A stretch of 64,000 nucleotides of DNA from Methanococcoides methylutens (lineage in GTDB: Archaea; Halobacteriota; Methanosarcinia; Methanosarcinales; Methanosarcinaceae), in the NCBI RefSeq assembly GCF_000765475.1, contig NZ_JRHO01000009.1, positions 62,001 through 126,000 on the forward strand, written 5' to 3'. The position numbers and the translations under genes are program-made. Shown here one piece after another: positions 27,038 through 35,251 of the stretch. Numbering within the stretch: the stretch's first letter is position 1; each line of letters starts with the position of its first letter. The notes below the pieces were generated by a model that worked only from the letters and a program-made list of their open reading frames with translations, did no database searches and was not told the origin of the DNA.

Positions 27038-27676
27038 TACCAGCTGGATAGTTCCGTTGACCATATGGCGGGTGTGTGACTCGCCCTTGAACTTTTTTTC
27101 CGTAATTACATCATTGATGTCCAGCATCCCGAAGTCCCGGAATAGGTGCTCAACTTCTTCTTTTGTAAAATAGTGGTAGATTATCCCACTCTGGCGTACA
27201 AACGTGTGATCTTCAATGGCATCCCCTCCGTATCGCATATCCCTTGTCCCGAAAACCTCCAGGAAGATCGTCCCTCCGGGTTTCAGCACTCGCCTGAATT
27301 CTGAGACTGCCCTTTCACGTTCTCTTTCCAGGAGATGCTGTAATACTCCGAAACAAACGATCCCCTCAAAACTGTTGTCTGCAAAAGGAAGGTCTGTTAT
27401 TGAGGATACGACATGGTGGGCTTCACGTTCTCGTTTTGCAAGATATTCCCTTGAAGCTTTTAGTGCTGTGGGAGATACATCGATGCCTGTGCAATCGTAA
27501 AAATTAGATAAGGGGAGAAGGTGGCGACCTTTCCCCGAGCCTGCATCAAGGATACGGCATCCGTCAGGGATACGGGAACGGATCGGTTCGATCGGTGCTG
27601 CCCCTCCCCATCTGACATGGGAATATTCCCTGTCCCATGCTGAGAAATGAGTGTGGGATGCCGTCCCTTGTGTCAT
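27011..27676 (-). CDS. Class I SAM-dependent methyltransferase
   Basis: I start this at ATG 27676 (MTQGTASHTHFSAWDREY), 4 bases after the lysS stop; the longer frame runs back into lysS. The 221-residue product has motif I ILDAGSGKGRHLLPL, motif II TGIDVSP, motif IV GIVCFGVLQHL and LKPGGTIFLEVFG. The substrate is unknown. The last part (KKFKGESHTRHMVNGTIQLV) resembles tellurite-resistance/UbiE-like methyltransferases. It is probably co-transcribed with lysS. Confidence 0.8.
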   Translation of the reverse strand: MTQGTASHTHFSAWDREYSHVRWGGAAPIEPIRSRIPDGCRILDAGSGKGRHLLPLSNFYDCTGIDVSPTALKASREYLAKREREAHHVVSSITDLPFADNSFEGIVCFGVLQHLLERERERAVSEFRRVLKPGGTIFLEVFGTRDMRYGGDAIEDHTFVRQSGIIYHYFTKEEVEHLFRDFGMLDINDVITEKKFKGESHTRHMVNGTIQLVSEEDTEIC

Positions 27677-27680
27677 GCTC

Positions 27681-29273
27681 TTATGGTCTGTATGTTGATG
27701 CTTCACTGAAGCGTTTTGCAAGGAAGTCCTGGTCGATGGATGAGAGGAACCATCCTGCTTTAGGTCCTGACTGCTGGCCGAGCACTGAAGTGTAGATCGC
27801 CTTGAACATCTCCTTAGGATTGATCTCCAGCTCATCTTCGGCTACGCCAAGCTTTTCAACGATCTTAAGGTGGAGGTCAGAACCTGCTTCCTTTGAGGAA
27901 TAGACAAGGTTGTGATAATCCTCACCTGTAAGTTCGCCGCTGGCCTCAATGATCTCAGATAATGCTCCGAGGAATGCCTGCTGCACATCAGTGAGCGTTG
28001 CGGTCTGCTCAGGAAGTTCATCCTTTACGCTGAACTTTGCGAATGGCGGTGCATACATCTCAAGCCAGTTGGAGACATTGTTTGTCAGTTCCCTGATACA
28101 TTTCTCGTTGGTTGTGTCGTATCCTGCACGTTCCACGATCTTCATGATCTTCTCAAAGTCGCCATGTGCTACCTGGGAGATGGTGGTCATGTGCTTGAAC
28201 GGGATGTCGGTGTGGCAGATGCCCTTTGCATGTGAAAGTTCCAGCACACGCTTGTCGAGACCTTCCAGATCTTCCTTTGCGTTGAGACGTTCGTACTCGT
28301 CCACAAGTGTCAGCAGTGGCTGTGCGGGGTCGAACTTGATGTGTTTTTCAGGCTTTGTGCGCATGATCAGGTAGCGCAGTACCTCAGGTGGCACGACCTT
28401 GAGCATGTCGGAAATTGAGACGACTACACCGGTTGATGATGACATTGCACCCTTCTGTCCCAGCATGATCCACTCATAGACGATAGGCTGTGGTGGCTCG
28501 TGGTCGAATATCTCCCGAACGATCCTCTTTCCTGTGTCATAGGAACCGCCTCTTGAAGCATGGTCCTTTCCGAATGGTTCGACTGTCACGTCCAGCATCT
28601 TCCATTTTGCAGGCCAGTCCACACGCCAGGTGAGCTTTCCGCCACCGGCCATTGGTACTGTTCCCTTGTGACCACATGAACAATCGTAGTCAACGGTCTC
28701 TGCATCCGCATCGAATCCGGTGACGATAGCTGTGTTGATCTTTTTACATTCCTGGCAGATCGGGTTGAACGGGCTCCACTCAGGCAGAACATCCTTTCCT
28801 GATACTTCCTTGAGGATCTTTGCGATATCATCCCTTTTGATAAGTGCTGTCTTGATGGCTTCAACAAACCTGCCGCTCTTGTAAAGCTGGTCTGCACGGT
28901 AGACCTTAGGGTGGATGCCAAGTTTCTCAAGTCCTTCAAGGAAAGGTTTGAGGAAGTGCTCTGCGTAGCTTTCACATTCCCCGCATGGGCAGGGGATCTC
29001 GGAAATTGGTTTTCCGACATGTTCTGCATAGCTTTCAGGAAGGAATGGATAGACTTTTCGAAGTGGGTCGAAGTTGTCGGCCATGTATATGAAATCGGTC
29101 TCAGCACCTTTTTCCACAAGCGTCCTGTATGCTGCATCTGCGGTAACGACCTCTCTCATGTTTCCGATATGTATGTGGCCGGAAGGTGTGATCCCTGTGG
29201 ATATCCTGTGTTTTGTCCCATTTTCCAGGGCTTCGTCAGCAACGACTTCTGCCCAGTGTTTGATCTCTGCCAT
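27681..29273 (-). CDS. lysS: Lysyl-tRNA synthetase, class I
   Basis: This 530-residue protein is a class I LysRS: HIGN at residues 35-38, the KMSKS-equivalent loop GAMSSSTG (Met277), and two zinc-type cysteine sets (CPCGEC near 98 and CQEC...CSCG near 175-200). It charges tRNA-Lys. Class I LysRS is typical of most methanogens and absent from most bacteria. The first residue of the KMSKS loop is Ala instead of Lys. The gene has its own spacer of 236 bases upstream, which contains a hairpin cluster. Confidence 0.95.
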   Translation of the reverse strand: MAEIKHWAEVVADEALENGTKHRISTGITPSGHIHIGNMREVVTADAAYRTLVEKGAETDFIYMADNFDPLRKVYPFLPESYAEHVGKPISEIPCPCGECESYAEHFLKPFLEGLEKLGIHPKVYRADQLYKSGRFVEAIKTALIKRDDIAKILKEVSGKDVLPEWSPFNPICQECKKINTAIVTGFDADAETVDYDCSCGHKGTVPMAGGGKLTWRVDWPAKWKMLDVTVEPFGKDHASRGGSYDTGKRIVREIFDHEPPQPIVYEWIMLGQKGAMSSSTGVVVSISDMLKVVPPEVLRYLIMRTKPEKHIKFDPAQPLLTLVDEYERLNAKEDLEGLDKRVLELSHAKGICHTDIPFKHMTTISQVAHGDFEKIMKIVERAGYDTTNEKCIRELTNNVSNWLEMYAPPFAKFSVKDELPEQTATLTDVQQAFLGALSEIIEASGELTGEDYHNLVYSSKEAGSDLHLKIVEKLGVAEDELEINPKEMFKAIYTSVLGQQSGPKAGWFLSSIDQDFLAKRFSEASTYRP

Positions 29274-29360
29274 TGATTATCACCATGTGTATTATCTGAT
29301 CAGTATAAGTGTTGAAATCTCATGATCTATCTTTGGATCTGAGGAATATCTGCATGTTCT

Positions 29361-29377
29361 CTTTTATATATAACATG
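29361..29377 (+). promoter_or_regulatory. TATA-like element before the hairpin cluster
   Basis: CTTTTATATATAACATG reads as a good TATA box on the plus strand, about 25 bases before the first hairpin. The element is nearly symmetrical, so it could also serve the minus strand (lysS), although a second candidate for lysS lies nearer at about 29303-29309. Confidence 0.35.
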
Positions 29378-29392
29378 TTTCCTTTTGCCGAA

Positions 29393-29509
29393 GATCTTGC
29401 TGCCACGATGCAGCAAGCTGGTGTAAAAAAGGATAGTAGACCACCGCAGTGGTCACAATTGTATTCGTAGATGATCATTTGAGCAAGTAAGGTTCTGAAA
29501 AGCTGATCA
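29393..29509. ncRNA. Candidate structured RNA: three hairpins in a row
   Basis: In the spacer between the decarboxylase and lysS I see three perfect inverted repeats. CTTGCTGC/GCAGCAAG has an 8-bp stem and 6-base loop (about 29397-29418). GACCAC/GTGGTC has a 6-bp stem and 4-base loop (about 29440-29455), followed directly by ACA on the plus strand. GATGATCA/TGATCATC has 8-bp arms (29472-29479 and 29502-29509). It could be a plus-strand small RNA driven from 29361, a lysS leader, or a processing or terminator region. I do not recognise a known family. Confidence 0.35.
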
Positions 29510-30562
29510 TCATTCTATTATTTCTGTAGGGATCTCTTCAAGGTCGCAGAAGTTCGAAGTAAAATTGTAAGCTCCTGCATTGATGAACACGATCTCATCA
29601 CCGATCTTCGGCTCATCCTTCAGGTACACACGATACCTGAAAAGGTCCATTGAACATGGTGTGCATCCCTTGATGACATAAGGTTTGCCTGCATTGTTGC
29701 CAACCTCGCCTTCAACTCTCAGTTTCACAGGTACGAGGATCGCATCCATGTCACTGTTGTAGACGGAAGCGTTCACAATGATGTTGTTGTCATAGACGCC
29801 TGTGATATAGGTGATGAGCTTCCCGGCAGGTGCTGAAATGAACCTTCCCGGCTCTATCATAAGCTGAATATCTTTTTCATGAAGCCATTCCCGAAGCTCG
29901 GTAAGGCGCCTGAAAATTCCTCCGATGACATCGACGTTGGTATTGGCATATTCTGATGGCAGCCCTCCTCCGATATTGAGGATGTCGATGGCCTCAAGGG
30001 TTTGTTCTGTCAGCACGTCCTCGATGTCCTGCTGGATCTTCCATTCGTTGACGTTCTGGGTCTTCCTGTGGAAATGTACTCCGAGCTGTTCGATGTGGTG
30101 ATCGTCCTTAAGCTGTGTCACCCTTTCATTGATGACATCGGATGTCATCCCGAAAACGAAATATCTCTCGGTCCTCAGGGAATGTTCCTTGAGCTTCAGG
30201 CGGAGCAGAAGTGTGATCTTCCAGTCGGTGGGTTCGATGGTCGAGAGCAGGACGTCCAGGTCGAACTCATTGTCAACTGCAAAGGAGCGAATGCCTTTCT
30301 CATAGAGGTCTTCTACGATCTCGGAGGTCCAGCCTTGTGCAAGGAAAAGTACTCTTGACATGTCCCTTACGTGCTTGAGTTCGTTGATCATGTGTACGCT
30401 AAGGAACCCGTCGGTGTTCTCCTCGATCATCGGGCTGACCCTTGGGTTTGTCTTAGAGCTGAAGGCGGGGATGTCCACGACTTCCCGGACCTTGTTGTAT
30501 TGCTCAAGAACTACTTTTTTTGATAATGTGAATTTCGGGGACGGGACGGTCGAGCTGCTCAT
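29510..30562 (-). CDS. PLP-dependent decarboxylase, fold type III, linked to hypusine synthesis
   Basis: This 350-residue alanine-racemase-fold decarboxylase has the PLP-lysine segment PAFSSKTNPRVS (near residue 38), HFHRKTQN, INIGGGLPSEY, IEPGRF and the active-site CTPCSMD in place of the usual CDS.D motif. It belongs to the ornithine/lysine/diaminopimelate/carboxynorspermidine decarboxylase group; the substrate is not fixed by these motifs. It overlaps the deoxyhypusine synthase gene by 4 bases, so the two are surely co-expressed, which favours a polyamine substrate. Confidence 0.75.
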   Translation of the reverse strand: MSSSTVPSPKFTLSKKVVLEQYNKVREVVDIPAFSSKTNPRVSPMIEENTDGFLSVHMINELKHVRDMSRVLFLAQGWTSEIVEDLYEKGIRSFAVDNEFDLDVLLSTIEPTDWKITLLLRLKLKEHSLRTERYFVFGMTSDVINERVTQLKDDHHIEQLGVHFHRKTQNVNEWKIQQDIEDVLTEQTLEAIDILNIGGGLPSEYANTNVDVIGGIFRRLTELREWLHEKDIQLMIEPGRFISAPAGKLITYITGVYDNNIIVNASVYNSDMDAILVPVKLRVEGEVGNNAGKPYVIKGCTPCSMDLFRYRVYLKDEPKIGDEIVFINAGAYNFTSNFCDLEEIPTEIIE

Positions 30563-31536
30563 TTGCTTACTCCGCTGTCCTCATTGTTCTTTTTCAGGCT
30601 TTCCAGCAGACCGTCCTCTGCAAGCTCATCAAGTGCATGTATCATGGCAAGCGGGAATGTGATGCTCACATCTCCAATAACGGTGGCAACATCGCTTTCG
30701 TCCTTGACCTTTCCCCATGACTTTGCTTCGTTGGTGTTGGCACCGGACATGCTTCCCGAGGTGCGGTGGGCAGTTGTCATATATACTGCGTACTCGGCAC
30801 CTCCGTTTAAGAGTGTGCTCAGGATGGCGTGATGTTTTGATATGGATCCACCCAGTGCGATGACGCCCTTGCGGTCGTCGAAGCTGCTTGCGAATAAAAT
30901 GTTGCCGAAATCCTTCACGACATCCACCATGAAATCAGGGTGGTCCTGCTGGAACAGGTATAAGTGGAAACCGAATGCTCCGTCGGTGATGGCCGGACAG
31001 AATATCGGTACGTTGTTCTTTGCTGCCTGGTAGAGGATCGAGTTCTCGTCATCGAGCATCAGCCCGATCTCACGCAGCATCTCGGAAACCGCCCAGTGCT
31101 TTTGTTTTTCGTAAAGTTGTTTGAGTATCCTCTCGATGAGGCTCTCGAAGTTCATGTAGCTCTCGTTTTTGATAAGCAGGTTTCCCACACGGTTGATGCC
31201 TTTCTCATGCAGTTCCACATCATCTGTCTGGAACGAGCCTATCTGGAAATCCTCTCCGGTGGCCTTCATTATGTCCTCTTCAAGACCGCCGACAGTGGTA
31301 ACGATGACATCGGCAATTCCAAGCTCGATAAGCTGGGCAAAGAACCCTCTCAGACCGGAGGTGACCATGTTGGATGTAAATGTCAGGAATACCTTTGCAG
31401 AATCCTTTTTCATCTTAACTATTACTTCGGATGCCCGCTGGAGCTCAACGCTCTGGAATCCGATGTGTTCGTAGGAATCGACAAGCTCTGACACTCGCAT
31501 ATCCTGCTTCCATTTCAGGTCTTTGACTTTTACCAT
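30559..31536 (-). CDS. dys: Deoxyhypusine synthase
   Basis: This 325-residue protein has the catalytic stretch SGANTNEAKSWGKVK, with active-site lysine K276, and the NAD-binding pattern around FCPAITDGAFG. It transfers a butylamine (or an agmatine-derived) group to a lysine of aIF5A. The target, aIF5A with K35 in PGKHG, is encoded at 54106. In archaea lacking spermidine the donor may be agmatine. It is co-transcribed with the PLP decarboxylase and divergent from the arginine decarboxylase gene. Confidence 0.92.
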   Translation of the reverse strand: MVKVKDLKWKQDMRVSELVDSYEHIGFQSVELQRASEVIVKMKKDSAKVFLTFTSNMVTSGLRGFFAQLIELGIADVIVTTVGGLEEDIMKATGEDFQIGSFQTDDVELHEKGINRVGNLLIKNESYMNFESLIERILKQLYEKQKHWAVSEMLREIGLMLDDENSILYQAAKNNVPIFCPAITDGAFGFHLYLFQQDHPDFMVDVVKDFGNILFASSFDDRKGVIALGGSISKHHAILSTLLNGGAEYAVYMTTAHRTSGSMSGANTNEAKSWGKVKDESDVATVIGDVSITFPLAMIHALDELAEDGLLESLKKNNEDSGVSK

Positions 31537-31576
31537 TAAAGATCACCGTTAAGTATGGGGTGATGGAATCCCGAAA

Positions 31577-31631
31577 TCATATATAAATGTTGGTCTGCTT
31601 TCTTGCAGTCTGTCTATCGAAACATATTTAT
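31577..31631. promoter_or_regulatory. Divergent promoters for dys and arginine decarboxylase
   Basis: ATATATAAATG around 31580-31589 reads as a TATA box for dys on the minus strand (about 45 bases to its ATG). ACATATTTATC at 31622-31632 lies 27 bases before the arginine decarboxylase ATG 31654, which predicts a leaderless message. Shared control of both polyamine steps is plausible. Confidence 0.5.
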
Positions 31632-31653
31632 CTTTCTCTTTAATAGGCTCTCT

Positions 31654-32196
31654 ATGATCCCTAAAAAAGCGTTTGTGGTAAAAGGTACCGGTGTCCATAA
31701 GGACAAGCTTGCTTCATTTGAGCTTGCATTACGGGACGGTGGGATCGAGAAGTTCAATCTGGTGACGGTATCCAGCATATTGCCTCCAAATTGTTCTGTG
31801 GTCTCACAGGAAGATGGTCTTGCTGATCTCAAGCCAGGTCAGATCGTTTACTGCGTCATGGCGAAGAACCAGACGAATGAACCAAGGCGCCAGATAGCAG
31901 CAGCCATCGGGAATGCTGTTCCTGTCAAGAGCAAGGACTACGGTTACATCTCCGAGCATCACTCCTTCGGTGAGGATGAAAGGACCGCAGGGATGTATGC
32001 CGAGGATCTGGCAGCAACCATGCTTGCTACAACACTGGGAGTTGAGTTCGATGCAGATTCTGCATGGGAAGAGCGCGAGCAGGTCTATAAGGCAAGTGGT
32101 CACATATTTGATACCACGCACTATTGTCAGTGTGCCCAGGGGGACGAGAATGGGCTCTGGACTACTGTTGTTGTTGCAATGGTCTTTGTTATCTGA
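31654..32196 (+). CDS. pdaD: Pyruvoyl-dependent arginine decarboxylase
   Basis: I start this at ATG 31654 (MIPKKAFVVKGTGVHKDKLA) since the promoter lies inside the longer frame from 31603. The 180-residue proenzyme has the self-cleavage site VSSILPPNC; cleavage between S40 and S41 creates the pyruvoyl group. The sequence GYISEHHSFGEDERTAGMYAE and the end match the family. It makes agmatine from arginine, the first step to putrescine, and possibly the precursor for hypusine. It is divergent from dys. Confidence 0.95.
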   Translation: MIPKKAFVVKGTGVHKDKLASFELALRDGGIEKFNLVTVSSILPPNCSVVSQEDGLADLKPGQIVYCVMAKNQTNEPRRQIAAAIGNAVPVKSKDYGYISEHHSFGEDERTAGMYAEDLAATMLATTLGVEFDADSAWEEREQVYKASGHIFDTTHYCQCAQGDENGLWTTVVVAMVFVI

Positions 32197-32210
32197 GATG
32201 GTTGCAAAAT

Positions 32211-32250
32211 CCGAATAATTTTCGGCATGCCGAACCAAAATTTATATATC
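32211..32250 (+). promoter_or_regulatory. Palindromic operator and TATA box of the iron regulator gene
   Basis: TTCGGCATGCCGAA (32221-32234) is a perfect 14-bp palindrome immediately before AAAATTTATATATCC. Its left half also pairs with an upstream CCGAA (32211-32215) as CCGAA-TAATT-TTCGG. Three alternating half-sites thus sit at the BRE/TATA region of a DtxR-family gene. Autoregulation by the metal-bound regulator is the natural guess. Confidence 0.55.
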
Positions 32251-32296
32251 CAAATCATGGATTATAGCCACTCATTACATTATTGTGTGAACGAAA

Positions 32297-32977
32297 ATGA
32301 CTGCAGATCGCATTGAAGAATATCTTGAAACGATACTCTCACTTAGTAATAACGGCGAACTTTCTGTTAAGAACAAGGATATAGCTGATGAGCTTGGCGT
32401 ATCGCAGGCCGCAGTTTCCGAAATGGTGCAAAAACTTAACGATGAAGGCGTTGTTGATCACCAACCCTATCATGGTGTCCGGCTGACAAATGCCGGTCTA
32501 TCGCAGGCAAAAAACTTAAAGCGCAAGCATCATGTGATCGAGAAGTTCCTCTCGGAGGTCCTGGAAGTAGACCCTGAGGTCTCACATAACGAGGCATGCG
32601 GTCTTGAACATGCAGTATCGGACATTGTTGTGGAAAGCATGTGCAGGTTCATGGGAAGCAATAACATTGACTGCAATCCTGTTGATGAGGATGAGTGCTG
32701 TCTTTTCAAAGAGAGTTATGTTGCATTGTCCGATCTCAAGGAAGGGGACAGTGGTACTGTGGTCATGATGACCTTGCCTGATTCTTCTAAAGAGAGGCTG
32801 ACATGCCTTGGGCTTATAGCCGGGGAAAATGTAGATGTCAAGCGCAAGCAGAAGCAGGGCTCGACCTCTATACTGACACGCGGAACCGAGATAGCCCTTG
32901 GAAATGAGATCGCCAAGAAGATCTTTGTACGTCTGGGTGCAAGAAAGAGGTATCCACGCGGAAGTGGTAGAAATTAA
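32297..32977 (+). CDS. DtxR-family metal-dependent regulator with FeoA domain
   Basis: This 226-residue protein has an N-terminal winged helix (VKNKDIADELGVSQAAVSEMVQKL), a dimerisation and metal-binding region with histidines and cysteines (HNEACGLEHAV, DEDECCLF), and a C-terminal FeoA/SH3-like domain (ALSDLKEGDSGTVVMMTLPD to the end). It should repress iron uptake when Fe or Mn is plentiful. The feoB gene overlaps or directly follows it, and a palindrome lies at its promoter. FeoA activity may be provided by the fused domain, as there is no separate feoA here. Confidence 0.9.
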   Translation: MTADRIEEYLETILSLSNNGELSVKNKDIADELGVSQAAVSEMVQKLNDEGVVDHQPYHGVRLTNAGLSQAKNLKRKHHVIEKFLSEVLEVDPEVSHNEACGLEHAVSDIVVESMCRFMGSNNIDCNPVDEDECCLFKESYVALSDLKEGDSGTVVMMTLPDSSKERLTCLGLIAGENVDVKRKQKQGSTSILTRGTEIALGNEIAKKIFVRLGARKRYPRGSGRN

Positions 32978-34934
32978 ATCCGGTTCTGAGGCTGTTGCTG
33001 AAAGGTCTATTTCTTCCAAATATGATGTGACCATGGCCTTTGTGGGCAATCCGAGCGTGGGCAAAAGTGCCTTCTTTTCACGCCTTACGGGCATTGGTGT
33101 GGTCGTTGCAAATTATCCGGGAACCACGGTGGAACTTACACATGGAAGCATCAATGCAGGTTCCAAGAAAGTGGACGTCGTGGATCTGCCTGGAATATAC
33201 TCTCTGGGAGCTTCCACGGAAGATGAGAAGGTCTCAAAAAGATATCTTCTGAGGGAATATCCTGATGTTATCATCAATGTGGTAGATGCTACCCGACTTG
33301 AAAGGAACCTCTACCTTACATTACAGCTTCTGGAACTGGATATCCCAATGGTAGTGGCTTTAAACCAGATGGATTCTGCAAAAGAGATGGGCATCGAGAT
33401 AGATGTTGAGAAGCTTTCAGATTATCTGGGAGTTCCTGTGATCCCAACAGTTGCTACCAAAGGCCTTGGACTTGATGATGTTGTTCTTTCAGCTCTTGAC
33501 GAGGACATTTCAACTGGGAAAAGACGCAGGGTACATTATGACAATCACATTCTTCGTGCTATTGAAAGACTGGACACAGATTTCCCTGAGATCGGTTATG
33601 GGATCAAGGTCAGGGCGCTTGAAAGGGATGAAGAGTTCGTTAAACTGAGTTGCCGTCCCCATGATGCCGACCTTTTGCTTGCTACTTCCGGATCCATTAC
33701 TGAAGATATCGAAAAAGCTCACGGGATGCAGATCTCGGATACCATTGCACGTGACCTGTATGGAGAAGCAGGATACATTGTTGACCGGGTTACGACGCAG
33801 GTCGAGCACAAGATCACGTTCAAGGAAAAGATCGATTCTATCCTGACCTCTGAGTATGTGGGGATAACAGGTCTTATAATTGCTATTTTAATTACGTTCT
33901 TTGTTGTTTTTACACTGGGTGGTTTCCTTGAGGAGGGGATCGTTTCCCTGTTCGAAACCTACCTTATCTTCCCTGTTGAGGGGATGCTTACAGGTTCATC
34001 TCCTATTTTCAGGAACGTTATTATCTATTCCCTTCTGGGAATTGAGGCCGGGTTTGCCATCGCAATTCCGTATATTGCAGTGTTCTACATCATCCTCTCA
34101 TTGTTCGAGGATTCGGGATACCTGACAAGAGCTTCCTTCCTTCTGGATAACTGGACTCACAAAGTGGGTCTCCATGGCAGGGCTGTCATTCCATTGATCC
34201 TTGGCTTAGGATGTAATGTGCCTGCGATCATGTCCACAAGGGCTCTCAATACCATGCGTGAGAGAAGGATTGCATCGGTACTGATAGCACTGACGCCATG
34301 TTCTGCAAGGACCGTGATCATCCTGGGACTTGTGGGAACCTTCGTGGGTTACTGGGCAGCAATTTCAATATATGTACTCGAACTTGTGATAATCTTCGGT
34401 ACTGGCTGGGTCCTTGGCAAAGGGCTTTCAGGTGAAAAGACCGGCCTGATAATGGAGATGGCACCATTACGCAGACCTGATCAGAGGGCTACTTTGCAGA
34501 AGACCTGGTTGCGTGTACGCGAGTTCGTTTATGTGGCGTTCCCATTGCTGGTGGCAGGCAGTGCCTTGCTGGGGTTGCTTGATGCGGTAGGTGTACTTGA
34601 CACATTCCAGAATGCGGTCGAGCCGGTATCTGTGGGCGTATTTGGATTGCCTGCATTTGCAGCAACTGCTCTTATCTTTGGTATACTCCGAAAGGAAATG
34701 GCATTGCAAATACTGGCGGTGCTTGCTGGTACTGCAAACTTTGCCCAGGTGCTGACTCCGCTGCAGATGTACTCCTTCGCGGTCATAACAACGATCTACA
34801 TCCCATGTGTTGCAACCATTGCAATACTAAAACATGAACTTGGCTGGAAAGATACCGCTGTTATCTCAATGTTCACTATTTCCCTGGCACTGCTGGCAGG
34901 TTTCCTGATCAATGTGGCAGGTATGATGCTTTGA
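32964..34934 (+). CDS. feoB: Ferrous iron transporter FeoB
   Basis: This large membrane GTPase has an N-terminal G domain (GNPSVGKS, DLPGIYSLG, NQMD) followed by the FeoB core with Gate motifs (GCNVPAIMSTRAL, LTPCSARTVIILG) and eight or so membrane helices. It imports Fe(II). The start is unclear: GTG 32964 overlaps the regulator gene by 14 bases, GTG 33027 and ATG 33033 (MAFVGNPSVGKS) are alternatives, and 32898 is too far inside the regulator. Expression with the DtxR-FeoA gene is expected. Confidence 0.93.
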   Translation: MVEIKSGSEAVAERSISSKYDVTMAFVGNPSVGKSAFFSRLTGIGVVVANYPGTTVELTHGSINAGSKKVDVVDLPGIYSLGASTEDEKVSKRYLLREYPDVIINVVDATRLERNLYLTLQLLELDIPMVVALNQMDSAKEMGIEIDVEKLSDYLGVPVIPTVATKGLGLDDVVLSALDEDISTGKRRRVHYDNHILRAIERLDTDFPEIGYGIKVRALERDEEFVKLSCRPHDADLLLATSGSITEDIEKAHGMQISDTIARDLYGEAGYIVDRVTTQVEHKITFKEKIDSILTSEYVGITGLIIAILITFFVVFTLGGFLEEGIVSLFETYLIFPVEGMLTGSSPIFRNVIIYSLLGIEAGFAIAIPYIAVFYIILSLFEDSGYLTRASFLLDNWTHKVGLHGRAVIPLILGLGCNVPAIMSTRALNTMRERRIASVLIALTPCSARTVIILGLVGTFVGYWAAISIYVLELVIIFGTGWVLGKGLSGEKTGLIMEMAPLRRPDQRATLQKTWLRVREFVYVAFPLLVAGSALLGLLDAVGVLDTFQNAVEPVSVGVFGLPAFAATALIFGILRKEMALQILAVLAGTANFAQVLTPLQMYSFAVITTIYIPCVATIAILKHELGWKDTAVISMFTISLALLAGFLINVAGMML

Positions 34935-35010
34935 AAGGATGTTTTTGTAAAAATGTCCTCAATTTCCTATTTCGGCAGATATTAATAGTACCTAAACAAA
35001 GTTTACTATA

Positions 35011-35232
35011 ATGACCCGTATTACAGCTACACCACAAAAGAACTCTATAAGTGCTCTGATCGATATCTTTGAAATGAGCAATATGCGCGAACCTTTCCTT
35101 GATGAGGTAGGTAGCATGCTTGAGGTGATGGGTACCCATGGTTCAATTACAGAAGGAGCTGTGGCTTATGAAGATGAAGAGATCTACCATGTTCACACAA
35201 TGAGCATCATAGCACCTCTGAAGAAAAAATGA
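35011..35232 (+). CDS. Small soluble protein of unknown function
   Basis: This 73-residue, mildly acidic protein has a predicted helix around SALIDIFEMSNMREPFLDEVGSMLEVMG and an end in APLKKK. No known domain recognised. AGTTTACTATAATG directly precedes the gene; the TATTAATAGTA about 25-30 bases upstream may be its TATA box, giving a leaderless message. It follows feoB by 76 bases, so an iron link is possible but unproven. Confidence 0.5.
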   Translation: MTRITATPQKNSISALIDIFEMSNMREPFLDEVGSMLEVMGTHGSITEGAVAYEDEEIYHVHTMSIIAPLKKK

Positions 35233-35251
35233 GTTTTGAAAATAATATGGC

